Shown piece by piece: positions 16,507 through 17,553 of a stretch of DNA of 17,553 nucleotides. A model generated the notes under the pieces. The model did no database searches, was not told where the DNA came from, and was given only the letters and a program-made list of their open reading frames with translations. This DNA is from CAYGZL01 sp964354345 (GTDB taxonomy: Bacteria; Chloroflexota; Anaerolineae; Anaerolineales; UBA4823), in NCBI GenBank assembly GCA_964354345.1, contig CAYGZL010000157.1, positions 1-17,553 of the forward strand, in the 5' to 3' direction. Each line of letters opens with the position of its first letter. Position 1 is the first letter of the stretch. Position numbers and translations under genes: made by a program.

Positions 16507-17553
16507 CAGATACTCCGCCAGAGTACGCACTGTCGGGTAACGGAATAATTCTATCATTGAAAATTGTCGTTCAAGTTCATCTTGTAGGCGCAGGTGAACT
16601 TTAAACATTAAGAGCGAATGACCACCCAGGTCAAAGAAGTTATCATTGAGCCCGATAGTCTCGATGTTAAGCACTTCTTGCCAGATGGAGGCGATTGTCC
16701 GTTCCAGATCGGTCTGGGGTGGGACATAACTCGCTTCTAAATCAGGGTGGGTGCCATTTAACGATAACGCCAGGAGTGCACGTTGATCAACTTTACCGTT
16801 TGGGCTGAGGGGGAATGAATTCAAGATCGCGAATGTAGAAGGCATCATATATTCAGGCAAACTGGCGCGGATCAGGTTGCGCAATTCCCCGGTGCTGATA
16901 TGTGCATCTTCTACCGGGACGATATAGGCGACCAGCCGCTTTTCACCGGGTATATCCTCGCGTACCAGCACCACAACCTGCTGCACAGCAGGATGTTGGT
17001 TAAGCACAGCCTCAATTTCCCCCAATTCAATTCTGAATCCACGTAGTTTGACTTGATTATCCACCCGTCCCTGGAACTCCAGGCTACCATCAGGCAGGTA
17101 GCGCGCCAGATCGCCTGTCCGGTACAAGTACGGAGAATAATATTGCTGGATCCCTCGCTGACTGGGTTTTAAGAAGGGGTTGGGGATGAATTTCTCGGCG
17201 TTGAGCTCTGGTCGGTTCAAATACCCACGTGCCACACCGATTCCACCAATAAATATTTCACCAGCCATCCCAAGCGCGACGGGTTGAAGATTATTATCAA
17301 GGATGTAAATTTGAGTATTGGAAATTGGACGGCCAATCGGCACCGAGGCGATCCCTTTAGGTAAAACCGGTTGGTTTTGCCTGCCATCCATGCGGTGCAA
17401 AGTCGGTCCAATAGTAGCTTCAGTCGGTCCGTAAGCGTTAATGAAGATCCGCCCATTGGCCCAGCGCAAAGCCAGTTCGGGAAGGCATGCTTCGCCGGCG
17501 GATATCACTGTATGAAGATCAGGGAGTTCCTCTGGTGAAAGCACTGCCAAAAC
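16216..17553 (-). CDS. NRPS C-terminal fragment, A(partial)-PCP (5' end outside window)
   Basis: The frame is open from the right edge of the window (GTT TTG GCA...), so the true start lies beyond 17553; the TTG at 17550 is internal to an adenylation domain. Visible residues number 445. The A-domain C-terminal half covers about 1-260, with the A5 motif NAYGPTE around Tyr41, RGYLNRPEL, YRTGDL, VKLRGFRIELGEIE and the A10 lysine at 254. Visible pocket positions aligned to GrsA are I299, A301, A322, I330, G331; positions 235-278 are outside the window, so no substrate is predicted. The PCP follows with GGHSL, phosphopantetheine serine 313. Residues 350-445 form a charged tail that opens with a Lys/Arg/Gln-rich helix (about 359-382) of a type often seen at the end of NRPS proteins that feed a PKS ketosynthase. 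The remaining 60 residues look disordered. It probably loads the amino acid that the PKS module of the next gene extends. The stop is TAA at 16216-16218. Confidence 0.96.
   Translation of the reverse strand, partial: VLAVLSPEELPDLHTVISAGEACLPELALRWANGRIFINAYGPTEATIGPTLHRMDGRQNQPVLPKGIASVPIGRPISNTQIYILDNNLQPVALGMAGEIFIGGIGVARGYLNRPELNAEKFIPNPFLKPSQRGIQQYYSPYLYRTGDLARYLPDGSLEFQGRVDNQVKLRGFRIELGEIEAVLNQHPAVQQVVVLVREDIPGEKRLVAYIVPVEDAHISTGELRNLIRASLPEYMMPSTFAILNSFPLSPNGKVDQRALLALSLNGTHPDLEASYVPPQTDLERTIASIWQEVLNIETIGLNDNFFDLGGHSLLMFKVHLRLQDELERQFSMIELFRYPTVRTLAEYLGREEEDRPTFQKSLDRADKQKDALKRQVERMRTIAQNRPIITRGVPLAKTGSPGRTAPEHLVDDGSRKSAQGVITERENLPGKPQTVPGKTEQSED

Noticed and set aside
17548..17550. 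TTG as the start codon of the right-hand NRPS gene.
   Set aside because: The frame is already open at the window edge and the bases encode the middle of an adenylation domain, so the gene is truncated by the window.

Overview
The window is the interior of one large nonribosomal peptide / polyketide assembly-line cluster. Every supported gene lies on the minus strand, so transcription runs from right to left. There are three megasynthase genes. Two of them run off the window edges. Nothing else is visible: no tRNA, rRNA, mobile element, CRISPR array, transporter, regulator, thioesterase or stand-alone tailoring gene.

Layout in transcription order. (1) 17553-16216 is the 3' end of an NRPS gene: the second half of an adenylation (A) domain, a carrier (PCP) and a basic, partly helical tail of the kind that often precedes a polyketide ketosynthase. 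(2) A 185-bp spacer (16031-16215) holds a clear ribosome-binding site, a possible promoter and two inverted repeats. (3) 16030-7574 encodes a complete 2818-residue hybrid synthase, KS-AT-KR-T followed by C-A-T. (4) A 47-bp spacer follows. (5) 7526-1 is the 5' part of a second NRPS, C-A-T-sulfotransferase-C-A, still open at the left edge after 2508 codons.

How the genes work together (inference from domain order). The upstream NRPS hands an aminoacyl or peptidyl chain to the ketosynthase. The AT has malonyl-type motifs and the KR has its cofactor loop and catalytic residues, with no dehydratase after it. One round of extension would therefore turn the incoming amino acid into a gamma-amino-beta-hydroxy (statine-type) unit. 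Three amino-acid modules follow: one unassigned, one with a branched-aliphatic-like pocket, and one with a pocket one residue away from the glutamine code. The most unusual element is a PAPS-type sulfotransferase domain between the carrier of the aliphatic module and the next condensation domain. That carrier is the only one of the four visible carriers with a GGDSL rather than GGHSL core. An assembly line that sulfonates its carrier-bound chain, possibly on the statine-type hydroxyl, is the main hypothesis here.

Organism. The DNA is of middling G+C with relaxed codon use, and spacing between the giant genes is tight. This style of NRPS/PKS is shared by Chloroflexota, Cyanobacteriota and some other environmental bacteria. 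I cannot assign a phylum from the window alone.
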